Below are positions 1 through 7,754 of a DNA stretch of 39,752 nucleotides, one piece after another. Source of the stretch: an uncultured bacterium (GTDB taxonomy: Bacteria; Cyanobacteriota; Vampirovibrionia; Gastranaerophilales; Gastranaerophilaceae); NCBI GenBank assembly GCA_949293185.1, contig CASFCQ010000011.1, positions 1 to 39,752 on the forward strand, written 5' to 3'. Position 1 is the first letter of the stretch, and each line of letters begins with the position of its first letter. The position numbers and the translations under genes are program-made. Under the pieces are notes generated by a model. It worked only from the letters and a program-made list of their open reading frames with translations. It was not told the origin of the DNA and ran no database searches.

Positions 1-2
1 AT

Positions 3-188
3 TTTTCAGGCTTCACCACAGTTCAGCCGAAAAAGAAGGCAAAGGTGAGCAGTGACGGCTCGAAGGCTCGAGGCGGCAACTGCGACACTAGATTAGATAT
101 TGAAATGCAGGCAGAGCCTATATTCAATGCACAACCACAAATCAATTGTGCACTGCCTGTTCATCAAAAATCGAAAACTTACTGCTGA
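3..188 (+). CDS. possible 3' end of a gene cut by the window edge
   Basis: One plus-strand frame is open from the left edge to a TGA at 186-188 and would give about 61 residues with a Lys-rich start (QPKKKAKV) and an end QKSKTYC. The other two plus frames close within the first 60 bases. The frame would overlap the minus-strand DUF2997 gene tail-to-tail by about 10 bases. I do not recognise the protein. A hairpin with arms TGCACAA (128-134) and TTGTGCA (146-152) lies inside it but has no T-tract, so it is not a clear terminator. The frame could be chance; low confidence. Confidence 0.3.
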   Translation, partial: FSGFTTVQPKKKAKVSSDGSKARGGNCDTRLDIEMQAEPIFNAQPQINCALPVHQKSKTYC

Positions 189-385
189 GAGTTATAAAGA
201 TTGTTATCTTCATAGACTTCTGTCTCGTAGTATTCCGCAGTAAGTTCCTGTGAGGTTATTTTTGCGTCAGCAAGCTGTTCTAAAAGTTTTGCATAATCGA
301 GACATTTTTTGCCTTTAACGCCTTCTGTATGCATTTTTATTTCACCGTTTGGCAAAAGTTGTATCTTTAGCTTTTTATTGTCCAT
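179..385 (-). CDS. DUF2997 family small protein
   Basis: This 68-residue protein has the pattern I associate with DUF2997: a short N-terminal strand, PNGEIK, then EGVKGKKC, then a helix leading to LTAEYYE and an acidic tail. The molecular function of the family is unknown. Members are small proteins often encoded with DUF1257 (Ycf35-like) proteins and a Ycf46-type AAA ATPase, especially in cyanobacteria, and that is the arrangement here. It is the last gene of a five-gene minus-strand run, 12 bases after the DUF1257-like gene. An AAAGGTG ribosome site lies about 8 bases before the ATG. Assignment is from sequence pattern plus context; function is not inferred. Confidence 0.75.
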   Translation of the reverse strand: MDNKKLKIQLLPNGEIKMHTEGVKGKKCLDYAKLLEQLADAKITSQELTAEYYETEVYEDNNLYNSQQ

Positions 386-397
386 ATTAACACACCT

Positions 398-955
398 TTA
401 ATTAAGATTTATCGTAAGCATAATAGAATTGTCTTCAAGTACTTCTTCTTCGTCAATTTGAAGATTTTTTTGAGCAAGCCGTTCTTTTATTTTTAGATAA
501 GATTCTTCCTGTGCATTCAATCCGTATTCGGAGCTCAAATCATGAAGAATGGCTGTGTCATCACAGTTTTGGTCACAGGTTACTTTTAGTTTAAACGGAG
601 TTGTTTCATCATCGCGGAAAAAGTTAAGATGGAAATTTTCCACATCCGCTTCAACTTTGTTTTTATCAACCATAAGTGTTTGTATGCCGTATTCCTGCAG
701 TGTTTTCATAAGCAAATCTCTGTCCATAAAAACAGTGTCATACTCATTACAGATTTTTTCGATGCTTTCTTGCGTAATAGATTGCGGATTCTGCAGGTTT
801 TCTTGAAGGTTTGCGTTTATACGGTCTTTTATCTCTTTTTCGCTAATTGCTTTTTGAGTTTCTCGGCTTTCTCTCTCTGTTTTAATTCCGTAAGCTATAG
901 AGGATACAACAGCGTATAAGAGTCCGAACGGAAGTGCTGAAATTGTACAAGACAT
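398..955 (-). CDS. DUF1257/Ycf35-like protein with N-terminal hydrophobic segment
   Basis: The C-terminal half of this 185-residue protein (about residues 75-185) resembles the DUF1257/Ycf35 family. It has a short 'RDLLMKTLQEYGI' opening, a middle strand region, and a YLKIKERLAQ helix followed by EEEVLEDNSIMLTI, like the usual end of that family. The first 75 residues are different: a hydrophobic start (LPFGLLYAVVSSIAYGI) and then a charged helix, which suggests a membrane anchor or a lineage-specific extension. It sits 18 bases after the Ycf46-like ATPase gene and before DUF2997, the usual partners of this family. AAAGGA stands upstream of the ATG. Family assignment is moderate because the conservation is weak; the function is unknown. 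Confidence 0.6.
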   Translation of the reverse strand: MSCTISALPFGLLYAVVSSIAYGIKTERESRETQKAISEKEIKDRINANLQENLQNPQSITQESIEKICNEYDTVFMDRDLLMKTLQEYGIQTLMVDKNKVEADVENFHLNFFRDDETTPFKLKVTCDQNCDDTAILHDLSSEYGLNAQEESYLKIKERLAQKNLQIDEEEVLEDNSIMLTINLN

Positions 956-973
956 AAAGTTATAATCCTTTCA

Positions 974-2605
974 TTAAAAATCTAAAGAACGTCCGCCGCG
1001 TGTTTTTGAAACATCCTTTTGCTCGTCGTCTTTGTCAATATTGTTGTTGTAGTGTGTCATATCTTCTTTTTTGGTTGCGGCAACAGCTCTTACATTTGCC
1101 CAGGCTCTGAGTGAAAGTATTTGTTCTCTTTGTGTTGTAGAAAGAGGAACGGTATTTTTTATTGTTTTTTCCAGGTCTTTAAGTTCAAGCGCTCTTTTTT
1201 CAAAGAATGCCTCGTAAAGCGCAGATATAACAACCTGTTCAATTTCTGCACCTATAAAGCCTTCTGTGAGCGATGCGAGTTTTTGGCACAGCTCGTCTGT
1301 AACCTGTACTTTTTGAGCAACATCTTTGTCCTTCAACCTTTTTTGAAGATGGAGTCTGAATATTTCCACCCTTTCGTTAAAGGTAGGAATATCAACAAAG
1401 AAAATTTCGTCGAATCTGCCCTTACGCATAAGCTCCGGAGGAAGATTGTTTATGTTGTTTGCGGTTGCAATAACGAATACGGGAGCTTCTTTTTCCTGCA
1501 TCCAGGTCAAAAACTGTCCGAAGATTCTTGATGTAACCCCGCTGTCACCGCCGCCGGAGTTTACGCCGCTCAAACCTTTTTCTATTTCATCAACCCAAAG
1601 GATAGATGGAGCAACAGCCTCTGCTGTTGCAATTGCGCGGCGCATGTTTTCTTCCGAACTACCGACAAGCCCGCTGAATATCTTGCCTAAATCGAGCCTT
1701 AAAAGCGGCAGCTGCCATATTGCGCTCATTGCTTTTGCTGTCAAACTTTTACCGCAGCCCGGAACCCCTGTAATAAGAACACCCTTAGGTGCAGGGATAC
1801 AGTATTTCTTTGCATTTTCAGACCAGGAGTTGTTGCGTTTTTTCAACCAGCTTTTAAGGTTATCGAGACCGCCTATGTCGTCTATGCTGAGATTTGTTGT
1901 CACAAACTCAAGGATACCGGTTTTTTTGATGACCTGCATTTTTTCATCCATAATAATTTTTAAGTCATCAATGCTTATTGTTCCGTCATTGACCATTGCA
2001 AGCGCAAACGCATTTTCTGCCTCTTGAAGTGTCAGACCTAATGCTGCTTTACACAGTCTTTCCTTATCTTCTTCCGTAAGAGTATCTGATTTAACCTTTA
2101 CGTTTTGAGTAATCATTGTATTTAATTTTGTGCTGATTTCCTTTAAGGATGGCAGCGGGAAATTACAAATAGTTATATCTTTTTGAAGAGTATCAGGTAT
2201 TATTAAATCCGGTGAAATAAAGAATACATTTTTTCGTGCCTGACTTGTTTTTAGTACGCTGACAAGGTCTCTCAGCCTTCTTACGAGTTCATAATCACAT
2301 CCGCGGTTGTTTACACCGAAGTATACATGAAGGTCATAGAATAAGAAGACTGCATCTTTGTCGCATTTTTCAACATACTCAAGAGCTTTTGACGGAGTAA
2401 CTGTTCCTGGAATCGGTTTTTCTGTTTCATCATTAACAAGTCCGTTTGTTTGCGTCCATATATAGACATCTCTCGGTACTTTTACGAGTTTTGGCTCTCT
2501 TACTATTTTTTTTAGAAGATTTGTTACCCTTTCTTCTTCGTATGTTGTGATGTAAATGTAAGGAAACCTTGCCCTTATCAGGTTTGATAACTTTTTAACA
2601 AGCAT
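974..2605 (-). CDS. ycf46: Ycf46-like AAA ATPase
   Basis: The 543-residue protein carries a single AAA module. Walker A is GVPGCGKS at residues 280-287, Walker B is [10 protein letters not shown] at 335-344, and an RKGRFDE arginine-finger region is near 394-400. The N-terminal 230 residues begin with [19 protein letters not shown], the typical Ycf46 opening, and lack the membrane helices of FtsH. The C-terminal lid is followed by a charged tail ending in TRGGRSLDF. Ycf46 occurs in cyanobacteria, many plastids and some other bacteria; its substrate is not established as far as I know. The start overlaps the end of the radical SAM gene by 11 bases, and CGGAG precedes the ATG, so translation is probably coupled. 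Confidence 0.85.
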   Translation of the reverse strand: MLVKKLSNLIRARFPYIYITTYEEERVTNLLKKIVREPKLVKVPRDVYIWTQTNGLVNDETEKPIPGTVTPSKALEYVEKCDKDAVFLFYDLHVYFGVNNRGCDYELVRRLRDLVSVLKTSQARKNVFFISPDLIIPDTLQKDITICNFPLPSLKEISTKLNTMITQNVKVKSDTLTEEDKERLCKAALGLTLQEAENAFALAMVNDGTISIDDLKIIMDEKMQVIKKTGILEFVTTNLSIDDIGGLDNLKSWLKKRNNSWSENAKKYCIPAPKGVLITGVPGCGKSLTAKAMSAIWQLPLLRLDLGKIFSGLVGSSEENMRRAIATAEAVAPSILWVDEIEKGLSGVNSGGGDSGVTSRIFGQFLTWMQEKEAPVFVIATANNINNLPPELMRKGRFDEIFFVDIPTFNERVEIFRLHLQKRLKDKDVAQKVQVTDELCQKLASLTEGFIGAEIEQVVISALYEAFFEKRALELKDLEKTIKNTVPLSTTQREQILSLRAWANVRAVAATKKEDMTHYNNNIDKDDEQKDVSKTRGGRSLDF

Positions 2606-3212
2606 AATTTTTCTCCGGTATTTGAGTATTTTTAGTTATATATTGTTTAATCTTTTTAAAGTCTGCCATTCCGTTTATAAAAACTGCTCCGTTTTTATCT
2701 ATACGTACTTCCACTTTATTTTTATATTCCATAATCTCTTTTTGTGAATAACGCTCTGAAAGAAATATATAGCGCTGGTTTTTTGACCCTGTCCAGGGGC
2801 GTGAAAGGTCAAATTCTTGTTCTTTAAATTCTCCGTCAATCAGCAGGTCTGTATATTTTAAAAGGTTTTGCACGTGTATATCTCTGCTGTCTTTTAAATA
2901 ATCATAAGAATTTCCGGTGAATGTTAACACCGAAAGCCCTGATTCCTGAACTTTTTTAGCAAGTTCAGATAAAGCTTCTGCCTGTTCAAACGGTTCTCCG
3001 CCAAGGAATGTTACTCCTTCTATATCATTTTGAGATTTTATCATCTTAAAAATTTCATCTACTGTCATAAGTTTGTTTGTGCTGTGAGACCATGTTGTTT
3101 TTGCGTGGCAGCCCTTGCAACGGCGTGAACACCCTTGCACCCACAGGCAAAATCTTTTTCCCGGACCTTCTGCCGTTGTTTTATTTAATATTTTGAAAAC
3201 GTTTACGTTCAT
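2595..3212 (-). CDS. radical SAM protein (small, NrdG-like activase type)
   Basis: The 205-residue protein has the radical SAM cluster motif CX3CX2C at C28, C32 and C35 (QGCSRRCKGC) and a GGEPF motif near residue 75, which fits SAM binding. It is a minimal radical SAM protein of the size of anaerobic ribonucleotide reductase activases (NrdG) and similar 4Fe-4S single-cluster proteins. No nrdD is nearby, so an NrdG role is not supported. The gene starts with an ATG that shares one base with the stop of the HhH gene (TAATG) and its end overlaps ycf46, so it is tightly built into the operon. Its substrate is unknown; a modified protein partner within the operon is possible but is inference. Confidence 0.8.
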   Translation of the reverse strand: MNVNVFKILNKTTAEGPGKRFCLWVQGCSRRCKGCHAKTTWSHSTNKLMTVDEIFKMIKSQNDIEGVTFLGGEPFEQAEALSELAKKVQESGLSVLTFTGNSYDYLKDSRDIHVQNLLKYTDLLIDGEFKEQEFDLSRPWTGSKNQRYIFLSERYSQKEIMEYKNKVEVRIDKNGAVFINGMADFKKIKQYITKNTQIPEKNYAC

Positions 3213-4078
3213 TACAGGTCTATGATTCTTTCCGCTTTTGCTTTTTTAACCTTTTTCATATTTACCTTATTAACACAAATTTGGGTGCTCAGCTGTTTTG
3301 CAAAGTGAGGCTTTATTCCCATAACTTCAATAAAATCATCTACTGATTTAAAAGGTCTTACAGTATCTCTGTAATTTATTATTTTTTTTGCAATTACTAT
3401 ATTTATTCCGCTAAGAGCGGTGAGTTCAGCTTCGGATGCATTGTTTACATCAACCAGACCGTCTGTGAGTTTTACAAAATTTTCTATTTCTTTGTTAAGT
3501 TTTTGGTTTTCTTTATTGCCGGAAGAGGATGCTTCTTCGTATTTTTTTGCAACTTGGGATTTTGGATTATCCTGATTCGTGTTCGCAGTTGATTTAACCG
3601 GTTTTGATGAATATACAGATTCTGTAATTATTGCGGTAGCTCTTAAAGAATTCTGAATATCGTCGTATTTAGTGCTATAGTTAAATCTTTCGCACATCAG
3701 ATCAAAGTATTCATCAATATCCATCGGGCTGAAGTTTTTGGCAGTGAGCATCATGCATTTTCCGTTTGTATCGTATTCTTTGCTTATGCAAACAATAATA
3801 TCGCCGGTTTTATTTCTGTTGAGAGTGCAAAATTTGTTTGACAGAGTAAGAGAGCCGAATATGTTTTCATACGGCTTCAGGTAATTTGATGCTGTTTTAA
3901 GGGCTGCAATCCTTCTGTTTCTTTTATTGACTTTATTTGCTGCCCAGGAAAAAATATCATTAATCGGTCGCGGACGATCATAGTAATAGTCGTCATATCC
4001 GAAATAACCGCCTCTTCGAGATCCGCCAAGAAATGCGCCTATAATCATTATGATAATGTATACTACAAAATACGGCAT
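3212..4078 (-). CDS. membrane-anchored protein with ComEA-like helix-hairpin-helix domain
   Basis: The 288-residue protein starts with a membrane segment (residues 2-18) and a Gly/Tyr/Arg-rich stretch. A central region of about 150 residues is one I do not recognise. The C-terminus (about 205-275) is a ComEA-type helix-hairpin-helix unit: VDVNNASEAELTAL, then GINIVIAKKIINYR, then the FKSVDDF region. In ComEA this domain binds DNA, but it also occurs in proteins with no role in transformation. It is the first gene of the operon that continues into the radical SAM and ycf46 genes, with AAAGGT about 12 bases before the ATG. A role in DNA uptake is possible but not shown; no other com genes are nearby. 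Confidence 0.6.
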   Translation of the reverse strand: MPYFVVYIIIMIIGAFLGGSRRGGYFGYDDYYYDRPRPINDIFSWAANKVNKRNRRIAALKTASNYLKPYENIFGSLTLSNKFCTLNRNKTGDIIVCISKEYDTNGKCMMLTAKNFSPMDIDEYFDLMCERFNYSTKYDDIQNSLRATAIITESVYSSKPVKSTANTNQDNPKSQVAKKYEEASSSGNKENQKLNKEIENFVKLTDGLVDVNNASEAELTALSGINIVIAKKIINYRDTVRPFKSVDDFIEVMGIKPHFAKQLSTQICVNKVNMKKVKKAKAERIIDL

Positions 4079-4166
4079 AAATATCGCTGACCTTTATTAT
4101 GGGGAATTATTTATAATATTCTCCTTTAATTAATAAATTTAAAACCGCCAAATATATGAGATTAAT

Positions 4167-4199
4167 AAAAAGACCTCTCGATTTAAGAGAGGTCTTTTT
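4167..4199 (-). terminator. bidirectional Rho-independent terminator between operons
   Basis: A 13-base-pair perfect stem (arm AAAAAGACCTCTC at 4167-4179, loop 4180-4186, arm 4187-4199) has A/T tracts on both sides. It lies 15 bases past the nifS stop and upstream of the HhH gene. It probably ends the nifU-nifS transcript on the minus strand and insulates the next operon. Confidence 0.85.
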
Positions 4200-4214
4200 A
4201 TTGATATCCTTTGG

Positions 4215-5426
4215 TTATTTATGCTTTTGTTCCAGTTCTTTAAGTTCTCTCTGGTATGGTGAGATGTGGTTGAGCTTTTTGATTACATCCGGAAGAACAT
4301 CAAGTACATAGTCTATTTCTTCTTCCGTTGTAAAGCGGCTCAGGCTGAAACGAATACTGCCGTGCAATGATTCAAACGGAACTCCCATTGATTTTAAAAC
4401 ATGGCTCGGCTCAAGACTTCCGGATGTGCAGGCGCTGCCTGAACTTGCACAAATACCCAAATCGCTTAAATGCAAAAGAATCAGCTCTCCTTCTATATAC
4501 TGAAATCCGATATTTGTTGTATTGGGTACTCTGTTTGAGGTTGAACCGTTGACTTTTGCGTTGTATACACGTTCGAGAATTCCCTGCTCCAGTTTATCTC
4601 TCAGACGTTTTACCTCGGTCATTTCATAGTTGAGTGAATTTTTGGCTATTTCACATGCTAGCCCAAGCCCGACAATATACGGAACATTTTCAGTACCTGC
4701 TCGTTTTCCGCGTTCCTGATGTCCGCCGATTACGAATGCCGGTAGAAGTGTTCCTGTTTTGACATACAGAGCACCTATGCCTTTGGGGGCATGTATTTTA
4801 TGTCCTGCTATAGTCAGCAAGTCTATATCCGTATTCTTTACGTCTATAGGAATTTTGCCTGCAGCCTGTACGGCATCAACATGAAATTTTATTTTTGGAT
4901 TTTTTTGTTTAACTATTTTTGCTGCTTTTTCAACAGGCAGAATCACGCCGGTTTCGTTATTTGCATACATAATGCTCACGAGTGCGGTGTCATTGGTTAT
5001 TGAATTGTTCAACTGGTTTAAATCCAAATTACCCTGAGAATCAACATCAAGGTATGTTACTTCATAACCTTGCTTTTCAAGATATTTGTATACATTTAAT
5101 ACTGCAGGGTGTTCGATTTTTGTGGTAATAATATGTTTTTTACTTTTGTTTGCTTCAAGAACCCCGCGTATGGCCATATTGTCGCCTTCAGAACCTGATG
5201 CTGTGAATATAATTTCTTTTGCATCTGTTGCACCAAGAAAGTCTTTCACCTGTTCTCTTGCTTTATCAACGGCTTTGTGTACCTGACCGCCAAAGTAGTG
5301 CATACTTGAAGGGTTGCCGTACAGCTCGCAAAAGTACGGTTTCATAGCTTCAAATACTTTAGGATCAACCATTGTGGTTGCATTGTTGTCTAAGTAGACA
5401 ACTTTGTGTGTGTTATTTCCCGGCAT
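4215..5426 (-). CDS. nifS: cysteine desulfurase (NifS/IscS class)
   Basis: This class V aminotransferase-fold, PLP-dependent enzyme removes sulfur from cysteine and passes it as a persulfide to the NifU scaffold. Visible marks are the start YLDNNATT, EHPAV with the ring-stacking His (H106), the PLP lysine in AGHKIHAPKG (K210), and the active cysteine in SSGSACTSG (C333) on the short-insertion loop typical of group I enzymes. At 403 residues the length is normal for NifS/IscS. The gene follows nifU with only two bases between, with a GGAGG ribosome site inside the end of nifU. No nitrogenase genes are in the window, so this is probably the general Fe-S assembly system, as in many anaerobes that carry NifSU. 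Confidence 0.93.
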   Translation of the reverse strand: MPGNNTHKVVYLDNNATTMVDPKVFEAMKPYFCELYGNPSSMHYFGGQVHKAVDKAREQVKDFLGATDAKEIIFTASGSEGDNMAIRGVLEANKSKKHIITTKIEHPAVLNVYKYLEKQGYEVTYLDVDSQGNLDLNQLNNSITNDTALVSIMYANNETGVILPVEKAAKIVKQKNPKIKFHVDAVQAAGKIPIDVKNTDIDLLTIAGHKIHAPKGIGALYVKTGTLLPAFVIGGHQERGKRAGTENVPYIVGLGLACEIAKNSLNYEMTEVKRLRDKLEQGILERVYNAKVNGSTSNRVPNTTNIGFQYIEGELILLHLSDLGICASSGSACTSGSLEPSHVLKSMGVPFESLHGSIRFSLSRFTTEEEIDYVLDVLPDVIKKLNHISPYQRELKELEQKHK

Positions 5427-5428
5427 GA

Positions 5429-6250
5429 TTACACCTCCACAACTTCAATATCTGGAGAAATGTGTTCTTTAAGCGAAGCTTCCACAAAATTTTTCAATGT
5501 ATTAGATGAAAATTTGCAGGATTTGCACATTCCTTTGAGCGAGACATAGACCTTGTTGTCTTTTACGTCAATAAGCTCAATATCTCCGCCGTCTTTTCTC
5601 AATTCGTTTGAGATATATTTTTCAATAACATTATTAATCTTTAACACAAGCTGTGTTACCGACATGTTTTTTATGTCTACTTTTTCTTTTTTATTTTTCA
5701 GTTCATCAATGATTTTTTGTATAGCCACATGGCATTGTCCGCAAGCACCGCCTGCTTTTGTGTAGTTCATTACATCTTCAAGATCTGTCAGGTTGTTTTG
5801 TTCGATTGCCTCGCGGATTACGTTTTCTGTGACGTGGTAGCACTGACATATGATTTTTTCATCACAGTGCAGGGCAGCGTCTTCTCCTTTGTAGTTTGCA
5901 ATAGCTGATTCAAGAGCCTCATGCCCCATAACTGAACAATGCATTTTTTGCGGAGGCAGACCGCCTAATGCATCTGCTATTTGCTGGTTAGTGATTTTAG
6001 ACGCTTCTTCAATTGTCATTCCTTTAATCATTTCCGTTAAAACGCTTGAAGATGCAACTGCTGAACCGCATCCGAATGTCTGAAATTTTGCGTCAGTTAT
6101 AACTCCTTTTTCATCAACTTTAAGATACAACTTGAGTGCATCTCCGCAGACTAAAGAACCGGCTTCTCCTATAGCGGATGGGTTTTCTATCTCGCCAACG
6201 TTTCTCGGATTTTTATAATGATCCATTACTTTATCTGTATAATCCCACAT
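5429..6250 (-). CDS. nifU: NifU Fe-S scaffold, full three-domain form
   Basis: The 273-residue protein has all three NifU parts. The IscU-like scaffold has C35, C61 and C105. The central Bfd-like [2Fe-2S] domain has CQC at 135-137 and CGQC at 170-173. The C-terminal Nfu domain has CKSC at 242-245. It builds [4Fe-4S] clusters with sulfur from NifS and hands them to apo-proteins; likely clients here include the radical SAM protein and the dehydratase activase. The ATG at 6248-6250 follows an AAAGGAA ribosome site. It is the first gene of the nifU-nifS operon. The three-domain layout makes this assignment firm. Confidence 0.94.
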   Translation of the reverse strand: MWDYTDKVMDHYKNPRNVGEIENPSAIGEAGSLVCGDALKLYLKVDEKGVITDAKFQTFGCGSAVASSSVLTEMIKGMTIEEASKITNQQIADALGGLPPQKMHCSVMGHEALESAIANYKGEDAALHCDEKIICQCYHVTENVIREAIEQNNLTDLEDVMNYTKAGGACGQCHVAIQKIIDELKNKKEKVDIKNMSVTQLVLKINNVIEKYISNELRKDGGDIELIDVKDNKVYVSLKGMCKSCKFSSNTLKNFVEASLKEHISPDIEVVEV

Positions 6251-6287
6251 AATACATTCCTTTTCTTTTTCAGGTATTGTATCTTTT

Positions 6288-6300
6288 ACAGCAGTGCTGT
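6288..6300 (-). promoter_or_regulatory. short palindrome upstream of nifU
   Basis: The perfect 6-1-6 palindrome ACAGCA-G-TGCTGT lies 38 bases before the nifU start. A minus-strand TACAAT hexamer (6276-6281) between the two could be a -10 box. The palindrome may be a regulator site for the Fe-S operon, but no regulator with a known matching site is recognised, and a 13-base palindrome can arise by chance. Confidence 0.3.
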
Positions 6301-6474
6301 TTTATGCGATACTCAAAATTTACATCAATATTTTAGCTCAAACTGTATTAATGTTAAATAGAAATTTTGTATTTTCAAGCTATGTAAATTTTCTTAACAA
6401 TGATGGATGCAATGCTAAAGTTTGGGTGGACTCATACCGATAACTTTTTTGTAATAAATTAAGGAGTATATTTT

Positions 6475-6606
6475 ATGGATAAATATTTTTGGCCCGGCGC
6501 ATACAGCTTTAAATTTGAATTGAAGGCACTGCTTGAAAGTCTAAAAGAACAGATAGATATTATTCTCTATAAAATAGATAAAGCTGATAAAATGACACAG
6601 TTATAA
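6475..6606 (+). CDS. small protein of 43 residues
   Basis: An ATG at 6475 is preceded by a strong AAGGAG ribosome site (6461-6466) with good spacing. The frame runs 43 codons to TAA at 6604-6606. The product starts MDKYFWPGAY, then has an amphipathic helix (FKFELKALLESLKEQIDIIL) and a charged tail. It has no signal peptide, no Cys and no known domain that I can name. It lies alone between divergent nifU and the glucokinase gene. The strong ribosome site is the main support, and nothing indicates a function. Confidence 0.55.
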   Translation: MDKYFWPGAYSFKFELKALLESLKEQIDIILYKIDKADKMTQL

Positions 6607-6687
6607 CATTTTTATTTGTAAACATTATCAGGTGTATTCTCAGGTTATTTTCGTTACCTCAGGATTGTATATGTATAAACAGTATTG

Positions 6688-6696
6688 TGCTATAAT
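6688..6696 (+). promoter_or_regulatory. extended -10 promoter for the ROK kinase gene
   Basis: TGCTATAAT is a consensus extended -10 element (TGnTATAAT), 31 bases before the ATG at 6727, followed by a GTGGAG ribosome site. The -35 region is weak (TATATG at 17-base spacing), which is common for extended -10 promoters. Confidence 0.6.
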
Positions 6697-6726
6697 CTAT
6701 ATACAGACAGTTTAGTGGAGTAATAT

Positions 6727-7713
6727 ATGCCCAATTATGCAATCGGAATTGACTTAGGCGGAACTAAGATTTTGACAGGTCTTGTTAACAAAGGCAACGG
6801 TGAAGTCCTTTTTTCAATTAAACAAAAAACAGGCAAAGAAAAAGATGCAGAATCTATAGTTGAAAAAATAAAACTGTCTGTAAACGAACTTTTAGAAAGC
6901 TCGCATTTTGATATAGCACAAATTGACTCAATCGGAATAGGTGCACCCGGGCAAGTTGACAGAGAGCGGGGAGTGTTAATTTCTGCGCCTAACCTCAACT
7001 GCGAAAACCTGAATCTTAAAGCTATATTGGAAAGAGAATTTTATGTACCTGTTTTTTTAGGCAATGACGTAGAGATTGCGACTCTTGGTGAGATGAAATT
7101 CGGCGCCGGCAAGGGATGTGATGACTTTGTATGTATCTTTGTCGGTACGGGTATAGGCTCGGGAATAGTACAAAACGGCAGCGTGCGCCACGGTGCAACA
7201 GGCACGGCAGGAGAAATAGGACATATTATCGTTGATGCCGGCGGACGTCCGTGCGGCTGCGGCTCTAACGGATGTCTGGAAGCTTATGCATCGCGCAGCG
7301 CTATAGAAGCAAGGATAATGGGGGCATTGAAAAAAGGAAGAGCGTCTGTTATTACTGAATTTATGCGCGATGACAAAGCAATAAGCTCTAAAATGATACG
7401 CAAATCGCTTGAACATAAAGACGAACTTATTACACAAATTCTTTTTGAAGCGTCGGATTACCTGTCTAACGGGCTTGCAACGATAATTAATTTTTACAAC
7501 CCCGAGCTTATCGTTTTGGGCGGCGGGCTGATTGAAGCTGTAGATGAATTTTACGAAAGAACAATAACCAAAGCTAAAACAAAAGCCCTGCCTGTGCCTG
7601 CATCTAAAATACAGTTTAAAAAAGCACAGCTGGGTGATTTTTCCGGTGTTGTCGGGGCTTGTTTTCTGGAAGATGTACAGAAAATAAAAAAAACATCTAA
7701 CGTTTTAGGTTAG
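6727..7713 (+). CDS. glk: ROK family sugar kinase, probably glucokinase
   Basis: The 328-residue cytoplasmic kinase has the ATP phosphate-binding motif GIDLGGTKI at the N-terminus, the catalytic aspartate in LGNDVE (D114), the ROK glutamate and histidine in GEIGHI (E163, H166) and the zinc-binding cysteine set CGCGSNGC (176-183). These features are those of ROK glucokinases that phosphorylate glucose at the start of glycolysis. Other ROK sugar kinases (N-acetylmannosamine or allose kinase) cannot be excluded from sequence alone. No N-terminal helix-turn-helix is present, so it is an enzyme and not a ROK repressor. It is monocistronic, with its own promoter and a terminator over the stop codon. 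Confidence 0.85.
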   Translation: MPNYAIGIDLGGTKILTGLVNKGNGEVLFSIKQKTGKEKDAESIVEKIKLSVNELLESSHFDIAQIDSIGIGAPGQVDRERGVLISAPNLNCENLNLKAILEREFYVPVFLGNDVEIATLGEMKFGAGKGCDDFVCIFVGTGIGSGIVQNGSVRHGATGTAGEIGHIIVDAGGRPCGCGSNGCLEAYASRSAIEARIMGALKKGRASVITEFMRDDKAISSKMIRKSLEHKDELITQILFEASDYLSNGLATIINFYNPELIVLGGGLIEAVDEFYERTITKAKTKALPVPASKIQFKKAQLGDFSGVVGACFLEDVQKIKKTSNVLG

Positions 7714-7719
7714 ATGTTT
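7691..7719. terminator. shared terminator of converging genes
   Basis: The 11-base-pair stem AAACATCTAAC (7691-7701) with GTTAGATGTTT (7709-7719) has a 7-base loop and overlaps the end of the kinase gene. Read on the minus strand it is followed by a long T-tract (opposite the A run before 7691), so it is an excellent terminator for the 7755-9179 gene. Read on the plus strand the T-tract is poorer. Confidence 0.75.
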
Positions 7720-7754
7720 GATTATTAGTGTATTAAGTAGAATTATTTTTAATT

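Noticed and set aside
4215-6250. Nitrogen fixation locus
   Set aside because: nifS and nifU alone are common in anaerobes for general Fe-S assembly; no nifHDK, nifB or nifE is present.
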